From positions 1 through 41,711 of the forward strand of contig JAQVAZ010000006.1 of assembly GCA_028690585.1 (NCBI GenBank): a stretch of 41,711 nucleotides of DNA, read 5' to 3'. Positions within the stretch are counted from its first letter, which is position 1; every line of letters starts with the position of its first letter. Positions 24,275 to 33,241 of this stretch are shown here, piece by piece. A program made the translations under genes and the position numbers. This DNA is from Candidatus Altimarinota bacterium. Its GTDB lineage: Bacteria > Patescibacteriota > Gracilibacteria > JAHISY01. Under the pieces are notes generated by a model that did no database searches, had not been told where the DNA came from, and saw only the letters and a program-made list of their open reading frames with translations.

Positions 24275-26077
24275 GTGAAAAGCATCCGCAATTTCTGCAT
24301 CATCGCGCATATTGACCACGGGAAATCCACGCTTGCGGATAGACTTTTGGAAATCACGCATACTATCGATAAGCGCGATATGAAGGCGCAACTACTGGAT
24401 ACGATGGATATCGAGCAAGAGAGAGGAATCACAATTAAGCTGCAGCCAGTCAGAATGGATTGGAAAAATCATCAACTAAATCTGATCGATACTCCTGGCC
24501 ACGCGGATTTCACTTATGAAGTAAGCAGAAGTCTGAAGGCGGTGGAAGGTGCGATTCTAGTAGTGGATGCTACGCAAGGAATCGAAGCGCAAACTCTCGC
24601 GAATGTTTATCTCGCGCTGGAATCCAATCTCACGATTATCCCAGTGTTGAATAAAATCGATTTACCCGCTGCCGATGTGGAGAGGATAAAAAACGAGTTG
24701 GAAAATGTTTTGAGTATCCCACGAGAAGAAGTGATTGAAATTAGCGCGAAAGAAGGCACCAACTGTGAAGCAGTTTTGGATGCGGTGATAGAGAGGATTC
24801 CCCCACCACAACCACTTCCCGATATCGAAGAGCATGAGATGAAGGCGCTGATTTTTGATTCCGTTTTTGATACTTATCGTGGAGTGGTGATTTATGTGAG
24901 AAATTTCAATGGAGAGATTCGCAAAGGTGATAGGTTGAAGTTACTCCGCGCTGGTTGTGATTTCGAAGCGCTGGAAGTTGGCTGCTTTAAACCGAAGTAT
25001 TCTCCGACGGCAGCAATTCATAATGGTGAGATTGGTTACATCGTAACTGGTTTGAAAAGTGTGAGAGATGCGCGTGTGGGTGAAACTGTTTGGAAAAAAA
25101 TAAAACACGGAAACAATATCGAAGCTGCGCCAACTCCGCTGCCAGGTTATAAGAAAGTTACGCCTTTTGTTTTCGCGGGAGTATTTTGCACAGAAGCAGA
25201 TGATTACCCTACGCTGCGCGATGCGCTAGGCAAACTCAGTTTGAATGATGCAAGCCTCACTTTTGAACCCGAGCAAAGTGGCGCGCTAGGTTTTGGTTTC
25301 CGCGTAGGCTTCCTCGGCTTACTCCACATGGAAATCGTGCAAGAAAGATTGGAGAGAGAATACAATCTGGATTTAATTGTCACTGCCCCGAGTGTAAAGT
25401 ATGAGATTGTAAAAATGACTGGCGAGATGATTCCAATCAGCAACCCAAGTGAGTTACCCGATTCTGGTAGTTATGTGGAGATAAAAGAACCTTGGGTGAA
25501 AGTAGAAATCGTCACTCCGAAAGAGTATCTCGGTGGCGTTTTGGAGCTGGTTACGAAGAGAAGAGGTTTGCAAAAAAATCTCAGCTTCCTCGATACCAAT
25601 CGCGCTTTGGTGGATTATGAGATTCCACTCGCTTCCATCGTTACCGATTTTTACGATAAGTTGAAAAATATTACTTCGGGTTACGCGAGTTTGAATTATG
25701 AGCATCTTGATTTCCGCCCTGGTGATTTGGTGCGATTAGATGTTTTGGTTGCAGGAGAAAAAGTCGATGCGCTGAGTTTCATCACACATCGCAGCGAAGC
25801 GCGTGGAGTCGGCATGCAACTCTGCGCGAAGCTGAAGGAAATTATTCCTCGCGCCAACTTCGTGATTCCGATTCAAGCCGCCATCGGCGCGCAAGTCATC
25901 GCGCGCGAAACCATCTCTGCCTATCGTAAAGATGTGACTGGCTATCTCTACGGCGGTGATGTTACGAGGAAAAATAAACTGCTGGATAAACAGAAGAAAG
26001 GCAAGAAGCGCATGAAAAAATTCGGAAAAGTAAATCTCCCACAAGAAGCTTTCCTTGCCGTGTTGAAAAAAGATTAG
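24275..26077 (+). CDS. lepA: elongation factor 4 (LepA)
   Basis: Ribosome-associated translational GTPase, 600 residues, the usual length. G1 is AHIDHGKST, G2 region ERGITIKLQ, G3 DTPGH, G4 NKIDLP, then domains II and III and the LepA-specific C-terminal domain (LYGGDVTRKNKLLDKQKKGKKRMKKFGKV). LGFGFRVGFLGLLHMEIVQERLEREY and ITHRSEARGVG are characteristic. GTG start; no Shine-Dalgarno sequence, and a -10 box 7 bases before the start. Confidence 0.97.
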   Translation: MKSIRNFCIIAHIDHGKSTLADRLLEITHTIDKRDMKAQLLDTMDIEQERGITIKLQPVRMDWKNHQLNLIDTPGHADFTYEVSRSLKAVEGAILVVDATQGIEAQTLANVYLALESNLTIIPVLNKIDLPAADVERIKNELENVLSIPREEVIEISAKEGTNCEAVLDAVIERIPPPQPLPDIEEHEMKALIFDSVFDTYRGVVIYVRNFNGEIRKGDRLKLLRAGCDFEALEVGCFKPKYSPTAAIHNGEIGYIVTGLKSVRDARVGETVWKKIKHGNNIEAAPTPLPGYKKVTPFVFAGVFCTEADDYPTLRDALGKLSLNDASLTFEPEQSGALGFGFRVGFLGLLHMEIVQERLEREYNLDLIVTAPSVKYEIVKMTGEMIPISNPSELPDSGSYVEIKEPWVKVEIVTPKEYLGGVLELVTKRRGLQKNLSFLDTNRALVDYEIPLASIVTDFYDKLKNITSGYASLNYEHLDFRPGDLVRLDVLVAGEKVDALSFITHRSEARGVGMQLCAKLKEIIPRANFVIPIQAAIGAQVIARETISAYRKDVTGYLYGGDVTRKNKLLDKQKKGKKRMKKFGKVNLPQEAFLAVLKKD

Positions 26078-26143
26078 GGGAAAGTTTTCAGTCAGCAGAT
26101 ACAAATTTACAGTTTCTTTTTTTGTAATTCCCGCTTTCTTTTT

Positions 26144-26173
26144 GTCATTCCAGCGAAAGCTGGAATCCAGAAA
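26144..26173 (+). repeat. GTCATTCCCGC-type palindromic repeat, copy 4
   Basis: GTC, ATTCCAGC (26147-26154), GAAA, GCTGGAAT (26159-26166), CCAG and A-run. The C-to-A change in the left stem is matched by G-to-T in the right, a compensating pair that supports selection on or generation as a hairpin. Confidence 0.85.
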
Positions 26174-26186
26174 ATTTCTGTAACAA

Positions 26187-26310
26187 GCGCAGGTTCAAGT
26201 TTGTAACTTGAACCACATGTTTTTAAATCGAGCTGAATATGAAAATTTTGTGATGTTTAAAAATAAATGGTTCGGATTACAAATCCGAACCTGCGCGCTT
26301 AGCGCGCAAA
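26187..26310 (+). repeat. nested inverted repeat with two terminal hairpins
   Basis: AGCGCAGGTTC at the left (from 26187) is inverted as GAACCTGCGCGCT at the right (to 26300). Each end is itself a hairpin: GGTTCAAGTT/AACTTGAACC at 26192-26214, and GGTTCGGATT/AATCCGAACC at 26269-26291. GCGCGC TTA GCGCGC follows. The 54 bases between are AT-rich without an ORF. The 26078-26478 gap holds this, the repeat at 26144 and the hairpin at 26332, plus a TTATTC tandem at 26459-26474; no gene. Confidence 0.65.
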
Positions 26311-26331
26311 AAATAGATTTGAATTACTCGC

Positions 26332-26360
26332 GTAGAGACACCCCGCCGGGGTGTCTCTAC
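26332..26360 (+). repeat. 13-bp perfect hairpin repeat
   Basis: GTAGAGACACCCC (26332-26344), loop GCC, GGGGTGTCTCTAC (26348-26360). Too GC-rich for its surroundings and not followed by a T-run, so more like a dispersed palindromic repeat than a terminator. Confidence 0.7.
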
Positions 26361-26478
26361 CACCAATTTAAAATTTCTCTCCAATTGCTAATCATAACAA
26401 CCCCAAAAAAAATCTCAATTCAAAAAAGTTTCACTCACTCGAAGAGAGAAATATGGAAACCTTATTCTTAATTCTTTC

Positions 26479-27333
26479 TCAAGCTAAATCAATATGCACC
26501 ATCACCTGCGAAACTCCCTTGGTGTTTTTCAGTCTGGCTTGAATATCTTTTTCCAAGCGATGTAAATCATGCGGAGAAACTGATTCATCTGTATCTACAT
26601 GCACCGAGAGATGGATTTCACTGCCGACATAATGCGCGCGTAAATCATGGAAGTTGCGAATGCGTTTTTGTTTTTTCAAAGCATTGAGTTTCATACGAAT
26701 CACTTTCATGATTTTCTCATCTGGCACTTGCCCGAGTAATTTATCGAAATTACTCTTTCCGATTTGCCAACCCACGAAACCAATCCACACTGCGATGAAA
26801 AGCGCTGCATAAGCATCGAGTTGCGGATAACCGAAATTCACGCCGAAGACACTGGCAATCGCGAGAGAAGAAATTACCACATCCATCTTCGCATCAGTGG
26901 CAATCGCTTGCATCGCTTCGCTTCTAGTTTTACGAAAAGAAAAACTCGCAGCCAAATACATTCCACTCTTGGTGACAATCACTCCAAGCAAAACCAACAT
27001 CGGGATGAAACCCATCTCAGGAGTCGAGCCATCGATTAATCTTCCCACTGCATCGCGAATCACTTCTGTCGCTAAAACAAAAGTCAGAATCGAAACAGTG
27101 AAAGCAGCGAGAGGCTCAGCGCGGCTGTGGCCAAATGGGTGATCTGCATCGGCAGGTTTCGCAGAAATCTTCACAGCAAAGTAAATCGCGAGACAAGTTG
27201 CGATATCTACGAAAGAGTTACCAGCATCGGATAAAACTGCGAGAGAGTTAAATTTCCATCCCACCAAAAGTTTTGCCAGAAAAAGCGTTGCATTGAGGAT
27301 TATAAAAACGATAGTAAGTTTGGCAGGCTTCAT
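26479..27333 (-). CDS. cation diffusion facilitator family metal exporter
   Basis: 284 residues. Six membrane segments in the usual order, the first about residues 7-25 (IVFIILNATLFLAKLLVGW). Site A residues are in TM2, SDAGNSFVDIAT, and in TM5, ATDAKMDVVISS; the aligned quartet reads N-D and D-D rather than the His-Asp of zinc transporters, and an Asp-rich, His-free site is associated with manganese or iron in this family. The cytoplasmic C-terminal domain (RIRNFHDLRAHYVGSEIHLSVHVDTDES) is complete with conserved histidines. HPFGHSRAEPLAAF is the family loop. Metal identity is an inference. Confidence 0.92.
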   Translation of the reverse strand: MKPAKLTIVFIILNATLFLAKLLVGWKFNSLAVLSDAGNSFVDIATCLAIYFAVKISAKPADADHPFGHSRAEPLAAFTVSILTFVLATEVIRDAVGRLIDGSTPEMGFIPMLVLLGVIVTKSGMYLAASFSFRKTRSEAMQAIATDAKMDVVISSLAIASVFGVNFGYPQLDAYAALFIAVWIGFVGWQIGKSNFDKLLGQVPDEKIMKVIRMKLNALKKQKRIRNFHDLRAHYVGSEIHLSVHVDTDESVSPHDLHRLEKDIQARLKNTKGVSQVMVHIDLA

Positions 27334-27367
27334 ACAGTTTCAAGTTTACAGTTAGCAGTTTACAGTT

Positions 27368-27498
27368 TTTCTCTTCGAGTAAGCGAAGCGCATCGAGAAG
27401 TTGAGTAGCACAAGTTCTCGACAAGCTCGAACAAAAAAGTTTTGTGAAATTAGAAATCCAAACTGCTTTATTCCATATTCCATTATTCCTTATTCCTT
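27368..27498 (+). repeat. TTCGAG nested hairpin repeat with TTATTCC tandem
   Basis: Close copy of 12670-12793: arm CTTCGAGTAAGCGAAGCG, then CGAGAAG, AGTTCTCGACAAGCTCGAAC, AAAAAAGTTTTGTGAAAT, and TTATTCC/ATATTCC/TTATTCC units at 27466-27498. A TTATTC unit lies 17 bp before the -10 box of pgi. Confidence 0.8.
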
Positions 27499-27511
27499 GC
27501 AATGCTAAACT
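27483..27511 (+). promoter_or_regulatory. pgi promoter (leaderless spacing, -35 from repeat)
   Basis: TTATTC (27483-27488) inside the tandem repeat, 17 bp, TGC-TAAACT (27506-27511), then 7 bases to the ATG at 27519. Confidence 0.5.
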
Positions 27512-27518
27512 AGGAAAA

Positions 27519-28688
27519 ATGCAATCACCTACTCTCCGCTTCCGCAACTCTCCAAAAAAAATCCCTGCTGCCGCTAAGGTGTGGGAAAAGTTTGAAAAAA
27601 ATCCTCCTGCGTTTACAGCTTTGCCAAAACAACAGCTGAATGCAATCAGAGATTGGAGTAAAGGAGAAAGAAAAAAATGGAAACATATTTTGGTTTTAGG
27701 AATCGGCGGCAGCACTCTCGGTGGCCAAGCCTTGATTCAATCACTCGGCCACAGCAGTAAACCAAAAGTTTATTTCCTCGATAACCTCGATCCACTCCAC
27801 ACGAATCTATTATTCAAAAAACTCCACTGGAAAAAAACTCTCGTGTTGGTGATTACGAAATCAGGAGACACACTCGAAACCATCGCGCAGTTTTTTGTGG
27901 TGAAGCAGAAACTCGGAAAAGGCTGGCGCAAACACATCGTGGCAATCACTGATAGTAAGAAAGGATTCTTACGCGAATTAGCTGAGAAAGAAAAACTCAC
28001 CAGCTTCTCAGTGCCAAGTGATGTTGGCGGAAGATTTTCTGTTTTGAGTGAAGTCGGTTTGATTCCCGCAGCCCTAGCTGGAGTGAAAGTGAAAGATTTG
28101 TTGCAAGGCGCAGCGGCAGTAAATCCACGCGAAGCTTTTGATTTTGCAAAACTCCACGCAGCAGCTTATCGCAAAGGAAAAAACATCACGGTATTTTGCC
28201 CCTACTCTTACAGGCTAAGAAGCCTCGGCGAATGGTATGCACAACTCCTCGCCGAGAGTGTTGGCAAAAGTGCGAAGGTGGGAATAACTCCCGAGGTAAG
28301 TATCGGCGCTGCGGATCAACACAGCAAACTCCAACTCTGGAGTGATGGCCCGAATGATAAATTTTTTATTTTTCTGAAGGTGGAAGATTTTGGCGTGAAT
28401 CACAATCTCCCAGATGTCAGTAAAGAATTCTCCCATCTCGTTGGCAAGGCTTTCTTAGAAATTCTCCATGCGGAGTTTGAAGCCACGACTCAGGCTTTGG
28501 CAGAGAAGCAACGCAGCCTCGCCGTTTGGAATCTACCAAATCTCAAAGCAGAGACTCTCGGCTATCTCCTGCAATTCTTTATGTTGGAAGTAGCTTTCTT
28601 GGGTGAGATTCTCGGTGTAAATCCCTACAATCAACCCGGTGTAGAAAGAGGTAAGGTTTTGGCACGAAAACGTCTCTCGGGAAATTGA
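27519..28688 (+). CDS. pgi: glucose-6-phosphate isomerase
   Basis: Interconverts glucose-6-phosphate and fructose-6-phosphate. 389 residues from MQSPTLRFRNSPK; the longer frame from 27444 would include promoter and repeat sequence, so ATG 27519 is chosen. Family motifs: VLGIGGSTLGGQALIQSL (phosphate site), ITKSGDTLETIAQF (a variant of the SKSGxTxET motif), DVGGRFSVLSEVGLIPAAL, and a C-terminal GVNPYNQPGVERGK with the catalytic lysine region. Shorter than classical PGI of about 450-550 residues, as in several CPR and archaeal-like bacterial forms. Preceded by a leaderless-type promoter. Confidence 0.94.
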   Translation: MQSPTLRFRNSPKKIPAAAKVWEKFEKNPPAFTALPKQQLNAIRDWSKGERKKWKHILVLGIGGSTLGGQALIQSLGHSSKPKVYFLDNLDPLHTNLLFKKLHWKKTLVLVITKSGDTLETIAQFFVVKQKLGKGWRKHIVAITDSKKGFLRELAEKEKLTSFSVPSDVGGRFSVLSEVGLIPAALAGVKVKDLLQGAAAVNPREAFDFAKLHAAAYRKGKNITVFCPYSYRLRSLGEWYAQLLAESVGKSAKVGITPEVSIGAADQHSKLQLWSDGPNDKFFIFLKVEDFGVNHNLPDVSKEFSHLVGKAFLEILHAEFEATTQALAEKQRSLAVWNLPNLKAETLGYLLQFFMLEVAFLGEILGVNPYNQPGVERGKVLARKRLSGN

Positions 28689-28738
28689 AAAATTGGAGGA
28701 AATAATGCAAGCTTCCCTCCACTATTAGAGCTTTTTCA

Positions 28739-30286
28739 ATGAAACACAAAATCAACTCTCGCTTCCTCGCTGGTGGAGTTTTAATCACCGCTTCGGTGAT
28801 TCTGATTCTCGCGCTGAGTTGGTTTCTTTGGTGGAAATATACTGCCCCCGCAGCGCTAGCGAAAATCCTCCCAGCCGATGAAACACTTTTGTTTTTAGAA
28901 TTACACCCCAGCAGCCTAAATAACGAATGGGATTTGTTGCGCAAAAACTGGTTGGGGGCTGATATCACGAAGCTACTAGAGTTGGATTCACTTGGAATCA
29001 CTGGCAGTGAGAAGCTGTGGAATCTCGCGAAGAATCGGATTGGAGTTGCTTTCCTTGGCGAGAAACTTGATGCGCAACGTTTTGTTTTATTGATGGATAG
29101 TGAAAATCCTGAAGCCGTTTTACTTTATCTCCGCGGCCAAGGTTTCCTCAATGAAAAACTCAAAACGGAAAACTATCTTGGTAGAGAAATTTTTACCTAT
29201 CCGAATTCTCACAGCTTCGCTTTCACTTTCCGTGGCAGTGAATTAATTCTCGCAGCCAATCTGCCAGATTTGAAAAATGTAATCGGAAGCATGGAAGGAG
29301 AAATCACGAGAGTCTCTGAAACTGCTGGCTACCGCGCAGCAATCGCAAAACTCAATCCACGCGATTTGGGTTTCGGTTATTTCTCCCCAGCTTTTGTAAA
29401 TCAACTCATCACAGCAAAACTAAATGGAATAGAAAATGCTATCACTACTCCGCTACTAAATCTCTGGCAAAGTGGTGGTATCAATCTCATCGCTAGTGAA
29501 GGTGGTATCAAACTCACCACACATTTTATTTTGAAAGATGAGTATGCGCGCAATCCTCTCTTCCTCGATAGCAGTAAATTCAATCCTGCTGCGCTGCAAC
29601 TGCTAAATGCCGAAGTAGCAAAATTCTGGTTGGTAGAAAGTGGTGAAAAACAATTCACACATTTCCTCGAAGCTACCGCGAAACTCAATCCAAATTTTGG
29701 AATATTGGCGCAAGGCAGCAGCCTCGGAGCGATTCAGAAATGGCTGGGAAACGGAATCACCCTGCAAGATATCTCACCACTTCTCACTGATACTAGTGTG
29801 GTAGGAGTAACCGAGAATGGAAACTTTATTGGGATTTTACCAAAAACTAACACGAGTAATCTCCAGCAAAAAATCCTCAGCGGCAAAGGTTTGATTAGCG
29901 CAGAAGAAACCACCGTTGCGTTACCTGATACCACTCCGGGTTATGTATTGACTCCTACTACTCCCACCGCAAGCATCGAAACGAATAATGGTTACTCTGT
30001 AACGCAGTTGAAATTTCCTCAGCATGAGTTGGATTTTGTAGACACCGATGATTTCACCATCATCACTTCTGATAACGCGCTACTAACCAAAATCCTCACA
30101 AGCTACAAAGCGAATGAAACTGGTTTAACTTCACTGCTAAGTGAAAGTGATTTCTCCAAAGGCAATCTCTACTACACGCAATTACCTGCAACACAGATTC
30201 CTCTGCTGCAACCTTTTCATTTCACGCTGATGAATCTGCAAACTACAGCAGATGATTTAATTCTCGATATTTTCCTCGGTAGATAG
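28739..30286 (+). CDS. DUF3352 domain-containing membrane protein
   Basis: 515 residues. One N-terminal membrane anchor (AGGVLITASVILILALSWFL), then a large extracytoplasmic domain of DUF3352 type, recognised by LAKILPADETLLFLELHPSSLNNEWDLL, RIGVAFLGEKLDAQRFVLLMD and the repeated LGREIFTYPNSHSFAFTFRGSELILAANLPDL-type modules in two halves. Function unknown; these proteins are common in CPR and Chloroflexi. The start is preceded by a weak TATTAG box and by a short SD-led mini-ORF (see findings). The downstream DUF4012 gene is on the same strand but separated by a repeat with its own promoter. Confidence 0.88.
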   Translation: MKHKINSRFLAGGVLITASVILILALSWFLWWKYTAPAALAKILPADETLLFLELHPSSLNNEWDLLRKNWLGADITKLLELDSLGITGSEKLWNLAKNRIGVAFLGEKLDAQRFVLLMDSENPEAVLLYLRGQGFLNEKLKTENYLGREIFTYPNSHSFAFTFRGSELILAANLPDLKNVIGSMEGEITRVSETAGYRAAIAKLNPRDLGFGYFSPAFVNQLITAKLNGIENAITTPLLNLWQSGGINLIASEGGIKLTTHFILKDEYARNPLFLDSSKFNPAALQLLNAEVAKFWLVESGEKQFTHFLEATAKLNPNFGILAQGSSLGAIQKWLGNGITLQDISPLLTDTSVVGVTENGNFIGILPKTNTSNLQQKILSGKGLISAEETTVALPDTTPGYVLTPTTPTASIETNNGYSVTQLKFPQHELDFVDTDDFTIITSDNALLTKILTSYKANETGLTSLLSESDFSKGNLYYTQLPATQIPLLQPFHFTLMNLQTTADDLILDIFLGR

Positions 30287-30319
30287 TGTTGGTAATTGGT
30301 GTTGGTGTTAGTAAAATAT

Positions 30320-30430
30320 TTTTCTTCGAGTGAAGCGAAGCGGAATCGAGAAGTTTATACAGCAAAAGTTCTCGACAAACTCGAACAAAAAATAATAGAA
30401 ACTTAATCCTTACTTCTTAATCCTTAATCC
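30320..30430 (+). repeat. TTCGAG nested hairpin repeat with TTAATCC tandem
   Basis: TTCTTCGAGTGAAGCGAAGC, GAATCGAGAAG, then AGTTCTCGACAAACTCGAAC close the hairpin; CTTAATCC/TTAATCC units (30402-30430) follow. The last TTAATC is in -35 register for the DUF4012 gene. Confidence 0.78.
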
Positions 30431-30452
30431 TGAAAGAATCCCCTCGCAGAAT
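30424..30452 (+). promoter_or_regulatory. DUF4012 gene promoter (leaderless spacing, -35 from repeat)
   Basis: TTAATC (30424-30429) in the tandem, 17 bp, CAGAAT (30447-30452), 7 bases to the TTG at 30460. Confidence 0.45.
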
Positions 30453-30459
30453 CGTTGAT

Positions 30460-32490
30460 TTGCGAAAACGCAAAAGTGAACCACTCGTGATTCAGCGGGA
30501 GAAACAAATGCGTAGAAATATGCTGCAGCTGGGAAAAATCCCCGCGCAACAAGCGCTAGCGAATCCCCTGCGGAAACATTTTGATTTGCAGAGGAAACCA
30601 CAAGTCGAGAGTAACAATCTTTTCCTCGCAGGAGAAAAACCCCGCAAGCGTAATAAATTTAAATTTCTCGCAGGAGTTTTGGTGGCGATTTTATTTTTGA
30701 ATCTCTTCAGTATTTTTGGCAGAGGCAAAGCTTCCGTAGTGAAAGTGGTAGAAACTGCTTTCACAGGATTGAATCAACTCACTCAAGCAGGCGAAAGTTT
30801 TGCGGCGGGAAATTTTGCGGAATCCAGTAACCAATTCGCTATCGCTACGGAAGCGCTGCGCGGTGCAGAAAAAGATTTACTCACGCTGAGTGGCGCGGGG
30901 GTGGTATTGAATCAGCAACCAGAATCTATCCAAGCTGGCAGTCGCCTAGTCAGCGCGGGGAAAATGCTAGGCAGCGCGGGAGAAAATTTCGCGCAAGCTG
31001 CGGATGAATTGAAACTCGCTAGTAGTAGTTGGCTGATTCGGCAGCAGGCAGTGAATGCGAATCAACCTGTGGAATCTTTTTCTGCGCAACTCACCTCTCC
31101 AATCAAAAAAATTGTAGATGGAATCGGTGAGATGGAAAACGCCGTGGCGCTGCTGGATTTGGTAAATCCTGATTCACTTCCAAGTGATTTGAGTAGCAAA
31201 GTGAAAGACGCAAAAGAGCAGCTGAATCTTTTCCTCGCAATGGTGAAACCTCTCAGCGCTGCGCTTCCGCAAATCCCTGAGTTGCTAGGAAATAAAACTC
31301 CCCGCCGATATCTGATTCTCTTCCAGAATCCTGATGAGATTCGCCCGACTGGTGGCTTCATCGGCAGTGTTGGGATTCTCACACTGAATGATGGATTCGT
31401 GAGTAAGTTTGAAATCAAAGATGTTTACTCTATCGATGGGCAACTCACGCGCAATATTGAGCCGCCTGAAGGTTTTGGTTTGATTACTGCGAATTGGGGT
31501 TTACGCGATGCGAATTATCATCCTGATTTCCCTACCTCTGCGGAAGCCGCGAGTTGGTTATTTGAGGAAGCAGGTTTTGGCAGTGTCGATGGAGTATCAG
31601 CGATTACAAGTAATCTGCTGCGCGATATCGTGAAAGAAGTCGGTGGTGTGAAGCTGGCGCGCTTCAAAGAAAAAATCACTGCGGAAGATCTCAACCTCAT
31701 TCTTTCCCTCGTGATTGAAACGAAAGTAGATGGAGTCGCGAATCCAAAACAGATTCTGCAGGAAGTATGGGAAGCGCTGCGTGAGAAGCTAATCACGATT
31801 CCACCACAAGATGCCGTGAATCTCATACTCAATGCGATTCAACAAAAAGATATTCAGTTTTGGAGTGGTGTAAAAGAGTTAGCGAAAATTCCTGCTGGCT
31901 TCGGGATTGCGAATACAATGCAAAAATCTGAGGGTGATTATCTCTACATCGTGAATACTTCTCTGAGTGGAAATAAATCAGATAGATACACCAGCAATAA
32001 AATTTCACACACAACAGAAATCGCTGAGAATGGTGAAGCTACTGATACTCTCACTCTCACTCGCAGCAATACTTGGAGTAGCGATGAGAGAATCAGAATC
32101 ACGCAGCTGGCGAAAAACTTCGGCGTGAATCTCAGTGATGAGATGGTAGGAATCCTCGGAGGAGATAGGAATATTGATTTGGTAAAAGTTTTCCTGCCAC
32201 TCGGAAGTGAATTGGTGGAAGTAGAAGGAATGGGAAACGATAGCGTGGAAACCAAAACTTCGCTGGGAAAAACTTATCTGATGTTTTCTCTCACTACTCA
32301 ACCTAGCTTCAGTCGCGAAGTAAAAATCACTTACAAACTTCCACAAAAGTTTGAGGAAAATTATTCACTCACGAGTGAATATCAAGCTGGAGATAAAACT
32401 GCTGAGATAGAAAAAATTGTAAAGCGCGAAGGCAAGGAAATCGAAAACTCCACGCTGAGACTCGGAGAAACACTAGAGGTGAAACTCTAG
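30460..32490 (+). CDS. DUF4012 domain-containing membrane protein
   Basis: 676 residues. A basic N-terminus precedes one membrane helix (FLAGVLVAILFLNLFSIFG, near 70-88). The exterior part begins with helical ETAFTGLNQLTQAGESFAAG segments; the DUF4012 core shows PRRYLILFQNPDEIRPTGGF, IGSVGILTL, FEIKDVYSIDGQL, ANWGLRDANYHPDFPTSAEA and the strand-rich end. This domain is common in CPR and Actinobacteria and is related to cell-envelope LytR-like proteins, but its job is unknown. Start choice: TTG 30460 lies 7 nt after CAGAAT; the ATG at 30508, preceded by GGGAG at 6 nt, is an alternative that shortens the protein by 16 residues. Confidence 0.88.
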   Translation: MRKRKSEPLVIQREKQMRRNMLQLGKIPAQQALANPLRKHFDLQRKPQVESNNLFLAGEKPRKRNKFKFLAGVLVAILFLNLFSIFGRGKASVVKVVETAFTGLNQLTQAGESFAAGNFAESSNQFAIATEALRGAEKDLLTLSGAGVVLNQQPESIQAGSRLVSAGKMLGSAGENFAQAADELKLASSSWLIRQQAVNANQPVESFSAQLTSPIKKIVDGIGEMENAVALLDLVNPDSLPSDLSSKVKDAKEQLNLFLAMVKPLSAALPQIPELLGNKTPRRYLILFQNPDEIRPTGGFIGSVGILTLNDGFVSKFEIKDVYSIDGQLTRNIEPPEGFGLITANWGLRDANYHPDFPTSAEAASWLFEEAGFGSVDGVSAITSNLLRDIVKEVGGVKLARFKEKITAEDLNLILSLVIETKVDGVANPKQILQEVWEALREKLITIPPQDAVNLILNAIQQKDIQFWSGVKELAKIPAGFGIANTMQKSEGDYLYIVNTSLSGNKSDRYTSNKISHTTEIAENGEATDTLTLTRSNTWSSDERIRITQLAKNFGVNLSDEMVGILGGDRNIDLVKVFLPLGSELVEVEGMGNDSVETKTSLGKTYLMFSLTTQPSFSREVKITYKLPQKFEENYSLTSEYQAGDKTAEIEKIVKREGKEIENSTLRLGETLEVKL

Positions 32491-32523
32491 GCAATCACTT
32501 TGCTGTAAGCTACTTAGTAATAC

Positions 32524-32552
32524 TTGCGCTTTTTTGTAAAGGCAGCTAGAAT
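32524..32552 (+). promoter_or_regulatory. promoter of the 211-aa repeat protein gene
   Basis: TTGCGC (32524-32529), 17 bp, TAGAAT (32547-32552); about 20-nt leader before ATG 32579. Confidence 0.6.
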
Positions 32553-32578
32553 CTCAACCTTTTTAAAATTCTAAAAAC

Positions 32579-33214
32579 ATGAAAATGCAAGAAAACCCAG
32601 TAGATTCCCCAGAAGAAATTGCAGTGAGAGAAGAAATCTCAGTTGGGAATCTCGATAACGCTTTACTATTGGTGGGAAAAATAGAAGAAACTGATCTTTG
32701 TGATGAGATGTTTTATCTTATCGCAATCGCATTCATGCAAAATCCATACAGAGATGAAACTTCAGCGCGTAAAGCTGAGAGAAGAATCCAAAATCCAAAG
32801 ATAAAAGCTGAATGCGCTGCGGCAGTTACGGGAATCAAAGATGGCTTCCTGCTTCAACGAATGATAATTCTCGTGAATGGAGGAGAAATTAGATCAGCAA
32901 AAATTGCTAAAGCAGCAATCAAAACTCCTGAGTTAAAAGCGCAAGCAGAAGAATTGCTGCCAGAAGAAGCGAATAAAGTCGTGAGAACAAAAGCAATAAA
33001 AACCAGTAAAGCAACCACTCCAAAAGATAAGATTCTCCTTAGAAGAATTAAAGAGTTAGATGAATTAAGAAAAAACTCAGGAAAGGAAGATGGAACAATA
33101 CTAAGAACGATGAAAGCAATTATCGGAGAGATGGAATCACCCGAAGCAAAAACGGAAGCGGAAGCAATCAGAGATGGGGTTCGCGAGGAAACTGAAACTA
33201 CATTTAAGTGTTAG
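32579..33214 (+). CDS. hypothetical helical-repeat protein, 211 aa
   Basis: Not recognised. Wholly helical in appearance, acidic at first and then Lys/Glu-rich, with TPR- or HEAT-like units: EEISVGNLDNALLLVGKIEE and LCDEMFYLIAIAFMQNP. A low-complexity Lys/Thr segment (TKAIKTSKATTPKDK) separates a C-terminal helical part. The first 60 residues align by eye to the next gene (33302), so the two are probably tandem paralogs. There are no membrane segments or signal peptide. It is more AT-rich in codon use than the DUF4012 gene before it. Confidence 0.7.
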   Translation: MKMQENPVDSPEEIAVREEISVGNLDNALLLVGKIEETDLCDEMFYLIAIAFMQNPYRDETSARKAERRIQNPKIKAECAAAVTGIKDGFLLQRMIILVNGGEIRSAKIAKAAIKTPELKAQAEELLPEEANKVVRTKAIKTSKATTPKDKILLRRIKELDELRKNSGKEDGTILRTMKAIIGEMESPEAKTEAEAIRDGVREETETTFKC

Positions 33215-33241
33215 CTATCTCTTCTTCATTAGAAACTAGAT

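Noticed and set aside
26187-26310. Insertion sequence
   Set aside because: Inverted ends are present but there is no transposase ORF and no clear target duplication; treated as a hairpin repeat element.
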